DNA of 6,009 bases from Desulfobulbus sp. GTDB lineage: Bacteria; Desulfobacterota; Desulfobulbia; Desulfobulbales; Desulfobulbaceae. The stretch lies in contig JAUWAH010000160.1 of the NCBI GenBank assembly GCA_030602145.1, positions 1 through 6,009 of the forward strand, in the 5' to 3' direction. Shown here piece by piece: positions 5,975 to 6,009 of the stretch; position 1 is the stretch's first letter; each line of letters starts with the position of its first letter. The translations under genes and the position numbers were made by a program. Under the pieces are notes generated by a model. The model did not search any database and was not told the DNA's origin. It saw only the letters and a program-made list of their open reading frames with translations.

Positions 5975-6009
5975 AAAAAAAAAGCCGCTTGTCCCTGATC
6001 GGAAAGGAC
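5975..6009 (-). terminator. Truncated intrinsic terminator or attenuator upstream of thiS
   Basis: On the minus strand the window begins with GTCCT (6009-6005), which pairs with GGGAC (5995-5991, one G-U). The 3' arm continues as AAGCGGC (5990-5984) and runs into nine T's (5983-5975). The partner of AAGCGGC would lie just beyond base 6009, where I predict GCCGCTT on the minus strand. A GC-rich stem plus nine T's is a strong rho-independent terminator signature, and it ends only 14 nt before the thiS ATG. It is either the regulated terminator of a TPP riboswitch whose aptamer is off the window, or the terminator of a preceding gene. The former is my preference given the operon. Confidence 0.6.

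Larger units (their letters stand above)
1265..5983 (-). other. thiSGHFEC thiamin biosynthesis operon
   Basis: Six genes run in the same direction with gaps of 3, 24 and 39 nt and overlaps of 4 and 20 nt. No promoter or terminator is evident between them, and a T-tailed terminator closes the unit after thiC. The set covers thiazole formation (thiS, thiG, thiH, thiF), pyrimidine formation (thiC) and their joining (thiE). The promoter lies off the right edge. The kinases ThiD and ThiL are not included. Confidence 0.88.

Noticed and set aside
5961..6009. A complete TPP riboswitch aptamer before thiS
   Set aside because: Only 49 nt of leader are available, and I find no convincing conserved TPP aptamer core (CUGAGA or the distal GAUC-containing helix) in them. 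Only the terminator-like part is visible.

Overview
The window holds a compact thiamin (vitamin B1) biosynthesis operon on the minus strand and one unrelated-looking gene on the plus strand. The DNA is GC-rich with strongly GC-biased third codon positions. The thiazole branch is the anaerobic type: radical-SAM ThiH instead of the oxygen-dependent glycine oxidase ThiO, a short ThiF lacking the paired zinc cysteines of E. coli ThiF, and a short (428-residue) ThiC. Together these suggest an anaerobic GC-rich bacterium. A sulfate- or metal-reducing member of the former Deltaproteobacteria (for example the Desulfobulbales) is a plausible guess, but I cannot prove it from the sequence.

Layout: bases 28-1221 (+) encode a 397-residue protein of unknown function. 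Its two ends look like the two halves of an ABC/SMC-type ATPase head whose nucleotide-binding motifs have eroded. A 131-base convergent intergenic region (1222-1352) follows, with a good intrinsic terminator for the minus-strand operon and two weaker dyads. Reading leftward from the right edge, the operon is thiS (5960-5763), thiG (5759-4986), thiH (4961-3852), thiF (3855-3307), thiE (3326-2679) and thiC (2639-1353). The genes are tightly packed: 3 nt between thiS and thiG, 24 nt between thiG and thiH, an ATGA stop/start overlap between thiH and thiF, a 20-nt overlap between thiF and thiE, and 39 nt between thiE and thiC. At the right edge, just before thiS, lies the 3' part of an apparent intrinsic terminator with nine T's. 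This is where a TPP riboswitch expression platform would be expected; the aptamer itself would lie outside the window.

How the genes work together: ThiF adenylates the C-terminal glycine of ThiS, which becomes the ThiS thiocarboxylate. ThiH cleaves tyrosine to dehydroglycine. ThiG combines dehydroglycine, ThiS-bound sulfur and deoxyxylulose phosphate into the thiazole. ThiC converts aminoimidazole ribotide into HMP phosphate, and ThiE joins the pyrimidine and thiazole halves into thiamin phosphate. The HMP-phosphate kinase ThiD, the final kinase ThiL and the sulfur donor are not in the window.

I see no mobile element, CRISPR array, tRNA or rRNA. The operon is well-known biology. The least explained items are the plus-strand protein and the truncated terminator at the right edge.
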